NCBI GenBank assembly: GCA_002420235.1
Contig: DIHQ01000021.1
Span: 8,580-46,350 of the forward strand
From: Flavobacteriales bacterium UBA5692
Lineage (GTDB): Bacteria > Bacteroidota > Bacteroidia > Flavobacteriales_D > Sanyastnellaceae
Reading direction: 5' to 3'
DNA: 37,771 bases
Shown here: positions 23,102-31,405 of the stretch, piece by piece
Layout of the letters: every line of letters starts with the position of its first letter
How positions within the stretch are numbered: the stretch's first letter is position 1
Notes under the pieces: generated by a model
What the model was told of the DNA's origin: nothing
The model's input: only the letters and a program-made list of their open reading frames with translations
Database searches by the model: none
Translations under genes and position numbers: made by a program

Positions 23102-25480
23102 TCACTCGCCTTTGGACTGCATTTCTTCATTGCGTCGAGCACGCTGCATACGATTCTCACCTTGTCCGTTGTTTCGGCGGCCTCGATTAGACTTGAAGAG
23201 TTCGAAACGTGTTGGCTGGGGACGAAGTGGCCAGTAATTATCGTTCATATCCACATCCGCAGTTTCTAAAAGAGGATCAAGAGTAATCTGAGTCGCTGGC
23301 TGTCCTGTCACGAATACCTTTGTCACTGTAGGTTCACTCATTTTCCATATTTCAGCCGGTATGCGCCGAATTTCTTTCGAACCGTCTGCGTATTCAAACT
23401 GAAGAATCAAAGGCATAACCAAGCCTCCTTCATTTCTGAATGTTACCTCATAATAATTTTTGCCGCTAGTAAGCAGTGCCCTTTCTTCTGGAGCCAATCC
23501 CGCCATCCGGTCCTCATATTCGATTTTATCCAATTCCAATACCATGAATGGATCAGTTGTCGTGTAGTAGTCGAGTAAAGTCGAATCCATCTCCAGATAG
23601 GATTTTGGAATGAACTCTTCATCTCGAATCAAGGCAATGTCTCCAGGCTGATTAGCCACAACTGTTCGATTGAATGCTGCCTCCACTTCAGGAATTTGAG
23701 TGTCGATTTGATACCACTTAACGTCATCCAATGAAATATCTACATGATCAGTTGAGTAAAACCATCCGCGCCAGAACCAATCTAAATCAACGCCGGATGC
23801 ATCCTCCATAGTGCGGAAAAAGTCCGCAGGCGATGGGTGTTTAAAGGCCCAACGACGCGAATATTCCTTAAAAGCGTAATCAAATAATTCGCGGCCCATG
23901 ACTGTCTCTCGTAAAATATTTAGAGCAGTTGCCGGTTTACCGTAGGCGTTATTTCCAAATTGATAAATGGACTCCGAATTAGTCATGATGGGGCTGATGC
24001 CCGATTTATCGCCTCCCATGTAACCTCGAATGTCACGTGCCGCGCCCCGTCGAGTCGGATAATCCCGGTCGAATTCTTTTTCCGTGAGGTACTGTACAAA
24101 GGTGTTTAATCCCTCGTCCATCCAAGTCCACTGGCGTTCATCCGAATTGATAATCATTGGGAAAAAATTGTGACCAACCTCGTGGATAATCACTGAAATC
24201 ATTCCGATTTTGGTTCGTTCTGTATACGTTCCATCCGGTTCTGGACGACCCCCGTTAAAACAAATCATCGGATATTCCATACCAATCCATTTGGTATGAA
24301 CTGAAATGGCCACCGGATAGGGGTAGTCGATGGTAAATTTTGAATAAGTCTTGAGGGTTTGAGCCACCGCTTTGGTCGAGTACTGCTCCCATAATGGGTT
24401 GCCTTCTTTGGGGTAATAACTCATTGCAAGTGGTGACGATTTTCCCACTTTCACGGCCATTGCATCCCAGATGAACTTACGGCTCGATGCCCACCCAAAA
24501 TCACGTACATTTTCCGCATCGAAAATCCACGTTTTTGTACCCGTTTTTTTGTCTTGCTCTGCGATTCGTGCTTCTTCTTCATTGACAATCATTATAGGTG
24601 TTTCGTAGGATTTCCTTGCCTGCTGTAAACGCTTACGCTGCCTCGGAGTTAGAACGGTTTTTGCATTCTTAAGCACACCGGTCGAGGCAACCACATGATC
24701 AGACGGTACGGTAATCTCAACGTGGTAATCACCAAAATTTAAAGTGAACTCACCAGACCCCAAAAATTGCTTATTCTGCCATCCTTCATTGTCCATGTAG
24801 ACCACCAAACGTGGATAAAATTGCGCGATAGTGTATAGGTAATTGTCTTCGTCCTCGAAGTATTCGTATCCGCTGCGACCTCCATCCTTCATGCGATCGT
24901 TGATACTGTACCACCAAGCCACCTCAAAAACGAATGTGCCACCAGGCTTCAGTGGACTGGGCAGGTCGATTCGCATCATCGTCTTGTTTATGGTATACTC
25001 CAGTGGTTTACCAGTTTCATCACCAACGTATTGGATCTTAAACCCGCCGTCGAATGAAGGTTCTAAGTCTTGAATTGACTCAAAACTACTGCTGCTATTG
25101 ATGCGTGATTCGCGAATTTTGTAGCTATCACTGTCCAAAGCACGGACATTCTGATCTAGCTGGAGCCATAAGTAGCGCAACTCATCAGGGCTGTTATTCT
25201 TATACAGAATACGCTCTTCACCATCAATGCGCTGATTCTCATCATCCAGTGTCACTTGGATATTGTAATCAACCCGTTGTTGCCAGTACTCATGACCTGG
25301 GGCTCCACTCGCTGTGCGGTATACATTTGGGGTTGGCAGCTCTTGGCCAAGTTGTTTGAACTTATTCGAATTTACTCTTGCAGGCACATCCTGTGTGCTT
25401 TGTTGCGCAAGGCAGAGGGATACTGCCCAAGTACCCAAAAGGACACCCAATGCAGTCATTCGTAAAACGTATTTAGCCAT
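23102..25480 (-). CDS. Exported M1-family zinc metallopeptidase (aminopeptidase)
   Basis: A 792-residue protein with a signal peptide (residues 1-25, cleavage near LCLA-QQ). The N-terminal beta domain starts at about 65 (QQRVDYNIQVTLD, then RIDGEERILYKNNSPDEL), typical of M1 peptidases. The exopeptidase-type motif is IGMEYPMICFNGG (399-411), with E402 in the GxMEN position. Zinc ligands are H433, H437 and E456 in HEVGH-x18-E, with E434 as catalytic base. It probably trims peptides in the periplasm or at the surface, feeding peptide uptake. After about residue 750 the chain ends in a very basic Arg/Asn/Gln-rich tail (NRGRRNNGQGENRMQRARR) rather than a T9SS sorting domain. It stands alone, with 52 bp upstream and 7 bp to the convergent permease gene. 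Confidence 0.93.
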   Translation of the reverse strand: MAKYVLRMTALGVLLGTWAVSLCLAQQSTQDVPARVNSNKFKQLGQELPTPNVYRTASGAPGHEYWQQRVDYNIQVTLDDENQRIDGEERILYKNNSPDELRYLWLQLDQNVRALDSDSYKIRESRINSSSSFESIQDLEPSFDGGFKIQYVGDETGKPLEYTINKTMMRIDLPSPLKPGGTFVFEVAWWYSINDRMKDGGRSGYEYFEDEDNYLYTIAQFYPRLVVYMDNEGWQNKQFLGSGEFTLNFGDYHVEITVPSDHVVASTGVLKNAKTVLTPRQRKRLQQARKSYETPIMIVNEEEARIAEQDKKTGTKTWIFDAENVRDFGWASSRKFIWDAMAVKVGKSSPLAMSYYPKEGNPLWEQYSTKAVAQTLKTYSKFTIDYPYPVAISVHTKWIGMEYPMICFNGGRPEPDGTYTERTKIGMISVIIHEVGHNFFPMIINSDERQWTWMDEGLNTFVQYLTEKEFDRDYPTRRGAARDIRGYMGGDKSGISPIMTNSESIYQFGNNAYGKPATALNILRETVMGRELFDYAFKEYSRRWAFKHPSPADFFRTMEDASGVDLDWFWRGWFYSTDHVDISLDDVKWYQIDTQIPEVEAAFNRTVVANQPGDIALIRDEEFIPKSYLEMDSTLLDYYTTTDPFMVLELDKIEYEDRMAGLAPEERALLTSGKNYYEVTFRNEGGLVMPLILQFEYADGSKEIRRIPAEIWKMSEPTVTKVFVTGQPATQITLDPLLETADVDMNDNYWPLRPQPTRFELFKSNRGRRNNGQGENRMQRARRNEEMQSKGE

Positions 25481-25532
25481 GGTGAGAAATAGGTCGGCAA
25501 TTTACATTAACCAGCCCAGAAACCGATTTTTC

Positions 25533-26303
25533 TCAATCCTCCCAAATCAATTGCCCACTCCCATGGCGAATCACTTGATATTCACTTGGCATTGGAAGAA
25601 TACCAGCCACATCGCTGTGACTATTCAACTCAATATAGGCATATTCTGATGCTAGAAATCTTGTTAATGGATGTGCCGACTGATTGATAAATGCACGCTT
25701 AGCTTGTACTTGTCCAGCATCAATTCCTGACAATCCTGAGGCAAACAACGCAATCGTTCCTACAACACCCTCTGCCTGCGCGATACATGCACCAGAATGC
25801 AATCGGACAGTCAAACTGTCCAGTTCACAATGCAAATCGATATATCCCGCAAATGCGTATGCATCAATTGCAACTGCCAAATTCGTATCTAAGAAGGTCG
25901 CATCCAGTCTTCCTTGACCGTGAAGTGCGATTTTGGTGATGCCCGGTGTACGAATTGTCAAGCCTAAATTTGAGCCAAGGTCACGCATCCATTGACAGCG
26001 GTCCTCATAGCCCACAAGCAAAACATTCCCATTCCATTGTGACCAACGTTGCTCCAAAACATTGGCCGGTCCGCTCCATGTGAATTGTGTGGCTGAGGAA
26101 TCCCACGTTTCAAGTACCACATCCATGTGATTGTATAGTTCCATTGCATGCGGTGATGCATCATAGGACTCCACCACTTCCTCCCAATCGCCAGCGCGCA
26201 TTAAACAAGCAGGAGGGTCCACAGCATAACACCCTGTAAACAACAAAATAGTTAGCCCAATGAGATAAATGCGACAACCGAAAAAAGAAGCCATCATGAA
26301 CAT
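25533..26303 (-). CDS. Head-GIN (DUF2807)-like lipoprotein
   Basis: A 256-residue lipoprotein starting at the ATG 26303, which overlaps the mazG stop as TAATG; an upstream ATG at 26345 inside mazG is less likely. The signal sequence IYLIGLTILLFTGC ends in a good lipobox with C25 as the lipidated residue. The rest is a series of short beta strands with repeating patterns such as NVLLVGYEDRCQW, LGLTIRTPGITKIALHGQG, LDLHCELDSLTVRLHSGA-like segments and AYIELNSHSDV, matching the DUF2807 'head GIN' right-handed beta-helix type found in many Bacteroidota lipoproteins. Function of that family is unknown. Coupling to mazG suggests co-expression, not necessarily shared function. The family call rests on pattern only. 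Confidence 0.7.
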   Translation of the reverse strand: MFMMASFFGCRIYLIGLTILLFTGCYAVDPPACLMRAGDWEEVVESYDASPHAMELYNHMDVVLETWDSSATQFTWSGPANVLEQRWSQWNGNVLLVGYEDRCQWMRDLGSNLGLTIRTPGITKIALHGQGRLDATFLDTNLAVAIDAYAFAGYIDLHCELDSLTVRLHSGACIAQAEGVVGTIALFASGLSGIDAGQVQAKRAFINQSAHPLTRFLASEYAYIELNSHSDVAGILPMPSEYQVIRHGSGQLIWED

Positions 26304-27115
26304 TACGTTCGATGCCTCGTCAAGGCGGATTTGGCCCTGTTCCAATAGGCATCAAGTTCAGCTAAGGACATCTCGGCCATAACCTTACCACCTCGTGCTG
26401 CATCAACTTGAATCGCTGCCTCCATGTGCTGGAAACGAGCTTGAAACCTTCGATTAGTCCGTTCCAGAGCCTCATCCGGATTGATATCCTTGAACCGAGC
26501 GTAGTTAACCAATGCGAATAAAACATCCCCAAACTCATCCACAGCACGATCGTGGTCAACGTCTACTTCCGCGATAAATTCAGCTAATTCTTCTTCAAAC
26601 TTATCCCATACCTGTTCTGCATATTCCCAATCAAATCCAACGCCGCGAACCTTATCTTGAATGCGGTAGGCCTTGACCAAACTAGGCAGACCTTTTGGAA
26701 CGCCTTCCAACACGGATTTTTTCCCCTCTTGCAACTTCAATTGTTCCCAGTTGGCCTTTACCGTCTCCGCATCACTTGCCTCAACATCTCCATATATGTG
26801 GGGGTGTCGGTCGATTAGCTTATCGCAAATGCCATTTAAGCTGTCAGCAATATCCCATCCACCTTGCTCCCGAGGACTCTCACTCGCGATTTGAGCATAA
26901 AAAACCATATGCAAAAGCAGGTCTCCGGTTTCCTTTCGAATTTCATCCAGATCAGAATCAAGAATAGCCTCAGACAATTCATACGTTTCCTCGATTGTCA
27001 AATGACGAAGGGTCTCAAATGTCTGCTTACGGTCCCATGGGCACTGTTCCCTGAGATCCGACATGATTTTTAGTAGCCTTTCGAAGGCAGCCAATTTCTC
27101 TTCAATGCCATGCAT
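26303..27115 (-). CDS. mazG: Nucleoside triphosphate pyrophosphohydrolase MazG
   Basis: A 270-residue two-domain MazG that hydrolyses (d)NTPs to monophosphates and pyrophosphate, a house-cleaning and stress-related activity. Domain 1 has LREQCPWDRKQTFETLRHLT, the metal-binding EETYE and ETGDLLLHMVFYAQ. The linker contains KANWEQLKLQE. Domain 2 repeats the pattern with EEELAEF and DEFGDVLFALVNYARF, followed by NRRFQARFQHMEA near the C-terminus. Length is close to E. coli MazG (263). The ATG at 27115 gives the normal N-terminus; the in-frame ATG at 27157 would overlap the start of the divergent gene. An exact TAnnTTTG element ends four bases before the chosen start. The downstream lipoprotein gene is coupled by a TAATG overlap. 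Confidence 0.94.
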   Translation of the reverse strand: MHGIEEKLAAFERLLKIMSDLREQCPWDRKQTFETLRHLTIEETYELSEAILDSDLDEIRKETGDLLLHMVFYAQIASESPREQGGWDIADSLNGICDKLIDRHPHIYGDVEASDAETVKANWEQLKLQEGKKSVLEGVPKGLPSLVKAYRIQDKVRGVGFDWEYAEQVWDKFEEELAEFIAEVDVDHDRAVDEFGDVLFALVNYARFKDINPDEALERTNRRFQARFQHMEAAIQVDAARGGKVMAEMSLAELDAYWNRAKSALTRHRT

Positions 27116-27119
27116 GTTG

Positions 27120-27127
27120 CAAAGATA
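27120..27127 (-). promoter_or_regulatory. -7 element four bases upstream of mazG
   Basis: On the minus strand this reads TATCTTTG, an exact TAnnTTTG match, followed by caac and the ATG at 27115. It implies a leaderless or nearly leaderless mazG mRNA. No -33 TTG is visible at the usual distance. Confidence 0.4.
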
Positions 27128-27135
27128 TGACTTGC

Positions 27136-27143
27136 TAAATTCG
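27136..27143 (+). promoter_or_regulatory. Possible -7 element for the PagL-like gene
   Basis: TAAATTCG has one mismatch to TAnnTTTG and ends seven bases before the ATG at 27151. If real, it lies only eight bases from the opposite-strand mazG element. Confidence 0.2.
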
Positions 27144-27150
27144 GACGAAG

Positions 27151-28230
27151 ATGACATTACGCAAAATCATCATTGAATATGTGAGCTGTATACTCTGTAG
27201 CTCAATGACCGTTTTGCTAAACGCCCAAGAAACCTCTTGGAGTGTTGAGACCAGCCTAGGGTACGCCCTTCCTCACCGTAGTGAAATGTTAGCCATCGTA
27301 ACTGGCCACTCGCGTGGAATAAATCTGCGTTATGGAACTTGGGATGCGAATGGTTGGCGCAAAAATTGGAGTGACCACGGTCCTGTATGGCAGGGCATAC
27401 AAGTTGGATGGTTAAACGGCGGGAGTAGCGAATTGGGAAAGATGGCTAGTGGCATTTGGCTTGTTGCATTGCCTATTCTCCCGAATTGGCATGTGGAATT
27501 AGGCAGTGGTTTGGCTTGGTCAACTGCGCCATACGATCCTGTTGAACGTCCCTTATCCATCGCAATAGGCACCAGGTTAAATGCTGCCATTCACCTTGGG
27601 AGCACTGCACAGTTGTTCCAATTTGGGAAAGGATGGGTTGCATTAGGTGCTGGAATTACCCATTTTTCCAACGGCTCTTTGGCCCTACCTAACCTCGGTC
27701 TGAATAACGTTCACGTTCGTATCCGTGGAGGCTGGAAAGCGAAAAAAAGAATTACAAGCCATATTCCGCTTCTCGTTGATAATCAAAATGATGATTGGCG
27801 AATCGCTTTCGCTACGAGGGCTGGGGGCCGCGATATAAATTTACCGGGTGGAGTATTACACCCAACAGTAAGTGCGGGATTGTATGCTCAGAAAAGGGCG
27901 AATGTAACCCACGCTTGGGTTCTGGCTTTGGACTTGGCCCACAACCAAAGCCTTGGGCAATTCAGCACAAATTCATTGACAACCCTTCAACGACTCCAAT
28001 TCTCGAGTCTCGCAGGTATCAATCTGCATTTTGGAAGAGGCCATTTGATGCTCCTGCAAGGATGGATTTGGACCCAACCCGATAAATCACTCGGGCGTCG
28101 CCATCTACAAGCTCTTTTTTCTTACGATTTCAACCAAAAATGGGCCATAGAAATGGGATTACGTTCGTTTAGGCTTCGGGCAGATTACCCGTTCCTAGGA
28201 ATTCGCTTTCAGCCGGATAAGGCTCACTGA
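27151..28230 (+). CDS. PagL-like acyloxyacyl hydrolase (lipid A 3-O-deacylase family)
   Basis: A 359-residue outer-membrane beta-barrel candidate. Residues 1-25 are a signal peptide ending in LLNAQ. The rest alternates aromatic and polar residues in barrel-type strands. The diagnostic site is ITHFSNGSLALPNLGLNN: H171 and S173 match the catalytic His-x-Ser of PagL, which removes the 3-O-linked acyl chain of lipid A, and PNLGLN follows in the same place as in the family. It is longer than classical PagL (about 150-170 residues); many Bacteroidota homologues have this long form. Activity on the cell's own lipid A is likely by family, not shown. The start lies 35 bp from the divergent mazG start. 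The stop directly abuts the stop of the convergent gene. Confidence 0.85.
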   Translation: MTLRKIIIEYVSCILCSSMTVLLNAQETSWSVETSLGYALPHRSEMLAIVTGHSRGINLRYGTWDANGWRKNWSDHGPVWQGIQVGWLNGGSSELGKMASGIWLVALPILPNWHVELGSGLAWSTAPYDPVERPLSIAIGTRLNAAIHLGSTAQLFQFGKGWVALGAGITHFSNGSLALPNLGLNNVHVRIRGGWKAKKRITSHIPLLVDNQNDDWRIAFATRAGGRDINLPGGVLHPTVSAGLYAQKRANVTHAWVLALDLAHNQSLGQFSTNSLTTLQRLQFSSLAGINLHFGRGHLMLLQGWIWTQPDKSLGRRHLQALFSYDFNQKWAIEMGLRSFRLRADYPFLGIRFQPDKAH

Positions 28231-30012
28231 TTAAGGGCAAATCATTCCAAATGCTGCTAGGAAAATCAAGAGATCACCTGTATTTACCTGGCCGTCATTG
28301 TTAATGTCCTCCGCGCATGTTCCTGAGTTTGTAAACAAACATGACCCGTCATCCCAAAAGGCATCAGGGTCATAGTTATCGGCCTCGGACCACGTGCATC
28401 CTGCGCAACTTGTTACTTCACACGAACCGTCATCAACTGTGGCTTCTGCATCATAATTGCACGCAAAATCATACGTGCAGCCTGTACTTCCCACCTCAGG
28501 ATCGACCCATTCTCCGAATAAACCCAACTGCTCCATATAGGTCCAACACGTTAACCAATTTGAACCATCGGCATTAAATGCACCGATATAATCGACTGGG
28601 ACAAACCAAGGATCAGCAGGCATGTAAGCTGGTGTAACGGTAAAATTTGAGTCCAAAGTTGGAGCCAAATTGATGGCATCGGTAATGTGTCCCTCTACGG
28701 ATGTAAAGTCGGCATCGAACTGAGGATTAGCTGCGTAGTTATTATTTTCAATAAAATGCGCCTCGATTTCTTCTTGGCCGTTGAATACATATCCTTCGTT
28801 GTACAATATCATTTCGGAAATGCCCGATGAATCTCCGATGGCCCAAAATCGATTGTTGCGAATTTGAGTTTCCCCAAAGAGAAGCAATTCCCAGGCATCA
28901 CAAGGATCTTCATCCTCAAAATCAATGCCCAAATCATAATGAACAAATAAGCTATTTTGCATCCGAACGCCTGCCCCATTGTGCATCCTAATGGCCGTGG
29001 CATCTCCTTTGCCTATGTACGTTTGGTTGTGAAGCATTGGATTGGAATACGGCATGAATGTCATGTCCACATCGAATTCTTCGTAGTCATCGCCTTCATA
29101 ATCACCTCCATGTTCACCCGCACCGTTTAATTCATCGGTGATGGAAAAGATGAATTGTCCATTGCCTTGCCAACCCTGGTCGTATTCTAGGCCATCTTCT
29201 GCATTGAAAGCAAGTCCGAGGTACCGTACATTCACCAATCCACCAAAAATCTGCACTCCGTCATCACCACTTGCCACAGCTTCGATATACTCCACGGTAG
29301 TCTGTGGTCCAACTCCGCATAAGGTCAGCGCATTGGTTTCCAATCCATTTTCAAATTGACTAATCCCTCTCGAAGTCGACGCGTGGCGTAAACTGAGGTA
29401 TCTTAATATGCCAGAAGACGGATGCAGCGATCCGTCTCCACCGTATACGTGACGGTTTTGACCGGTTATGTCGACAACGCCTTCCACCTCATCATTACCA
29501 TCAAAGGTGTTCAGTTGTCCATCTCCACATAAGATTAATCCGCCCCACTTTCCGCGTACATCGTATCCTGAACTGCCGTCCATGGGGTCGCCTTCGTAGG
29601 TGAAAATAATCGGGCAATTGACTGTTCCTTCAGCAATTATTGTGGCTCCCGCGCTAACAACCAAGCTGCCAGCTTCTTGGCTGAAAATGTAATCAAGTCG
29701 TGGAGAAGGGTTGCCATTCGGCAAGGTAAACGTCAGCGTGTCAATCACGATTCCAGATCTTCCTTGGACAACCGTTCCAGGCATGATGGATAGCTCATCG
29801 CCGGGATTAACAAAAACCGTCTCAGTCAACACGTACAGCGTATCGCAAGACCACACAGCATTGCCTGTTCCCAAACCGTTGGCATCATCAACTTCAACAA
29901 TCGGCCGCTCTGCCAATGGTGGGCAATCACATGGCCCCATTTGACCATTTGCAATTGACGCCAAAGGAAACAGAAACCCTACAACTACAATTTCAAAAAT
30001 ACCGCGTTTCAT
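28231..30012 (-). CDS. Secreted beta-helix protein with GCTD repeats and dockerin-like C-terminus
   Basis: A 593-residue secreted protein. The signal peptide is residues 1-24 (EIVVVGFLFPLASIANGQ). A parallel beta-helix-like body (about 60-450) includes LSIMPGTVVQGRSG, VRGKWGGLILCGDGQLN and many short turns such as NGAGVRMQNSLFVHYD. It resembles secreted proteins with a WGGLI motif whose function is unknown. DYIGAF (about 470) closes the body. Two GCTYDFACNY-type repeats follow (511-531 and 538-558), then the dockerin-like end C566 to C592 (DINNDGQVNTGDLLIF). The whole C-terminal architecture matches that of the giant protein at 9568-18705. The body is very acidic (GGDYEGDDYEEFDVD), suggesting calcium binding. 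It converges on the PagL-like gene with no gap. Upstream, TACTTATG ends eight bases before the ATG and is a poor promoter match. Confidence 0.85.
   Translation of the reverse strand: MKRGIFEIVVVGFLFPLASIANGQMGPCDCPPLAERPIVEVDDANGLGTGNAVWSCDTLYVLTETVFVNPGDELSIMPGTVVQGRSGIVIDTLTFTLPNGNPSPRLDYIFSQEAGSLVVSAGATIIAEGTVNCPIIFTYEGDPMDGSSGYDVRGKWGGLILCGDGQLNTFDGNDEVEGVVDITGQNRHVYGGDGSLHPSSGILRYLSLRHASTSRGISQFENGLETNALTLCGVGPQTTVEYIEAVASGDDGVQIFGGLVNVRYLGLAFNAEDGLEYDQGWQGNGQFIFSITDELNGAGEHGGDYEGDDYEEFDVDMTFMPYSNPMLHNQTYIGKGDATAIRMHNGAGVRMQNSLFVHYDLGIDFEDEDPCDAWELLLFGETQIRNNRFWAIGDSSGISEMILYNEGYVFNGQEEIEAHFIENNNYAANPQFDADFTSVEGHITDAINLAPTLDSNFTVTPAYMPADPWFVPVDYIGAFNADGSNWLTCWTYMEQLGLFGEWVDPEVGSTGCTYDFACNYDAEATVDDGSCEVTSCAGCTWSEADNYDPDAFWDDGSCLFTNSGTCAEDINNDGQVNTGDLLIFLAAFGMICP
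28237..28317 (-). other. Cys-bracketed single dockerin-like motif, second instance
   Basis: Encodes C566 to C592: cysteine, DINNDGQVNTGDLLIF, then AAFGMIC one residue from the end. The Cys-to-Cys distance (26) and the position of every calcium-loop Asp/Asn are the same as in the giant protein's end. Confidence 0.75.
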
Positions 30013-30093
30013 CCCTGTGCATAAGTACCTTTAATTTAAGCAAATTCCTTGAATTTCTCCGAAAAGTGTAATGGCCAACCGCCAAGAACATAT

Positions 30094-30101
30094 TATTTTT
30101 A
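30094..30101 (+). promoter_or_regulatory. Possible -7 element four bases upstream of the NqrM-like gene
   Basis: TATTTTTA differs from TAnnTTTG only at the last base and is followed by ccat and the ATG at 30106, the same four-base spacing seen before the genes at 4276 and 27115. Confidence 0.3.
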
Positions 30102-30105
30102 CCAT

Positions 30106-30318
30106 ATGGACTGGAATGTGATTCTTCTTGCAATCGTTCTGCTTGCCATTGGTTTTGCAGGAATTGCCATCAAGATACTTTTAAAAAAAGACGGCCAATT
30201 CGCAGGGACTTGTGCCAGTCAAAATCCAATGCTTAACAAAGAAGGAGAACCGTGTTCATTATGCGGGGCAAGGCCCGACGAGCAGTGCAGTCCTGATGAA
30301 ACAACCATTTCAAGGTAG
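30106..30318 (+). CDS. Small four-cysteine membrane protein, candidate NQR maturation factor (NqrM-like)
   Basis: A 70-residue protein with one N-terminal transmembrane helix (residues 4-25, VILLAIVLLAIGFAGIAIKI), a KK boundary and a short tail holding four cysteines: C36 (FAGTCASQN), C50 and C53 (PCSLCG) and C61 (DEQC). NqrM (DUF539), needed to mature the Na+-NQR complex in gammaproteobacteria, is likewise one helix followed by a short four-Cys tail starting with a GSC-type motif. Here the gene lies 10 bp from the end of the nqrABCDEF-apbE run, on the opposite strand. Homologues are common in Flavobacteriales as unnamed 'membrane or secreted' proteins. The functional call is inference from layout and neighbourhood. 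The ATG at 30106 is preferred to one at 30049, which would add a polar 19-residue extension before the helix. Confidence 0.65.
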   Translation: MDWNVILLAIVLLAIGFAGIAIKILLKKDGQFAGTCASQNPMLNKEGEPCSLCGARPDEQCSPDETTISR

Positions 30319-30328
30319 CGGATTTAAA

Positions 30329-31405
30329 TCAATCGATAGCGAGATCAAGCCACCCGTCTGATTGCCATAAGGTCCATTCCCCCGCTCCGCCATCACTGAT
30401 AAAATATGCTTCGACACGTTCAAACGGATTGGCTTGACGATAGTTTTCAATGAACCGCTTTCCCTCCTCCGGGCCCCAAACCATACAAGCCGTAGCTAGC
30501 CCATCTGCCGTGCTTGCATTAACCGCGTGAATCGTCACACTCAACAGACTGTGCTGAACGGGATATCCATTGAAAGGGCTAATAGTATGAGATCGCTTGA
30601 TTCCGTTCTCCTCGTAAAACTTACGGTAATTTCCACTTGTACAAATTGCGGCATCGGTAATGCCAACTATCGCCTGAATTTCTCGCCCGTCCAAACCATC
30701 TGTGGAAGCAATGGGACGATCAATTGCGATCCGCCACGCATGGCCGTCAGAACGTTTACCACCACATCGAACCTCGCCCCCAACCTCTATCATAAAATCG
30801 TTCGCACCAAAGGATTGGAGCGTTTCTGCTAGCAAATCGACCGTCAGACCTTGAGCGATGCCATTGAAATCAATACCTGCTTGAGGATCACGTTTCCGTA
30901 CTGTTGTGAATCGGTATTGATTGTCTTCCATCACTTCATTGAGATCGATGCGTTCGAAGGATAACCCGACATGAGGCAAAAGAGCCTTAACGTTCGCGTC
31001 AATCACCTTTTCGCGTTTGGTCAAGCCAAATCCCCACAATTCGACCAACGGTTGAATAGTGGGATCGAACGCGCCTTGTGAAGCCGCATGCAAGTCCAAT
31101 GTTTGAGACCAAATCGAAGACCAAAGTCCGGAGCGGTCAACGAATTGATACAAGGTATCCGAACGATCGAAGGCATTAATCGCGTTGATGCGCGACTCAG
31201 GTCGCCACAAATTAAACTCATCATCAACGACACCGAGCACAGAGTCAATAACCGCCTGCGAAATAGAATCCACGCCGTGGTATTTGACCATATAGGACGT
31301 ACCCTGAGTTTGACCGTAATGAACGATTTCTTTTACCGATTGTGGAACTTCGCACGATAACAGCAGCGAAGCAGCAAGCCCCAAAAAACCAACACCCCGC
31401 AGCAT
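30329..31405 (-). CDS. apbE: FAD:protein FMN transferase ApbE (lipoprotein)
   Basis: A 358-residue lipoprotein from ATG 31405, whose signal peptide ends in the lipobox LLLSC (C18). An in-frame ATG at 31462 would overlap nqrF by 20 bp and put 24 mostly polar residues before the hydrophobic core, so I prefer the later one. ApbE moves FMN from FAD to a threonine of target proteins, acting on the periplasmic side; NqrB and NqrC are its classical targets. Family marks are GAFDPTIQPLVELWGFG, DFNGIAQGLTVDLLAE, MIEVGGEVRCGG, SHTISPFNGYPV and NASTADGLATACMVWG. Its place at the end of the nqr operon supports that job. It converges on the NqrM-like gene with a 10 bp gap. Confidence 0.93.
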   Translation of the reverse strand: MLRGVGFLGLAASLLLSCEVPQSVKEIVHYGQTQGTSYMVKYHGVDSISQAVIDSVLGVVDDEFNLWRPESRINAINAFDRSDTLYQFVDRSGLWSSIWSQTLDLHAASQGAFDPTIQPLVELWGFGLTKREKVIDANVKALLPHVGLSFERIDLNEVMEDNQYRFTTVRKRDPQAGIDFNGIAQGLTVDLLAETLQSFGANDFMIEVGGEVRCGGKRSDGHAWRIAIDRPIASTDGLDGREIQAIVGITDAAICTSGNYRKFYEENGIKRSHTISPFNGYPVQHSLLSVTIHAVNASTADGLATACMVWGPEEGKRFIENYRQANPFERVEAYFISDGGAGEWTLWQSDGWLDLAID

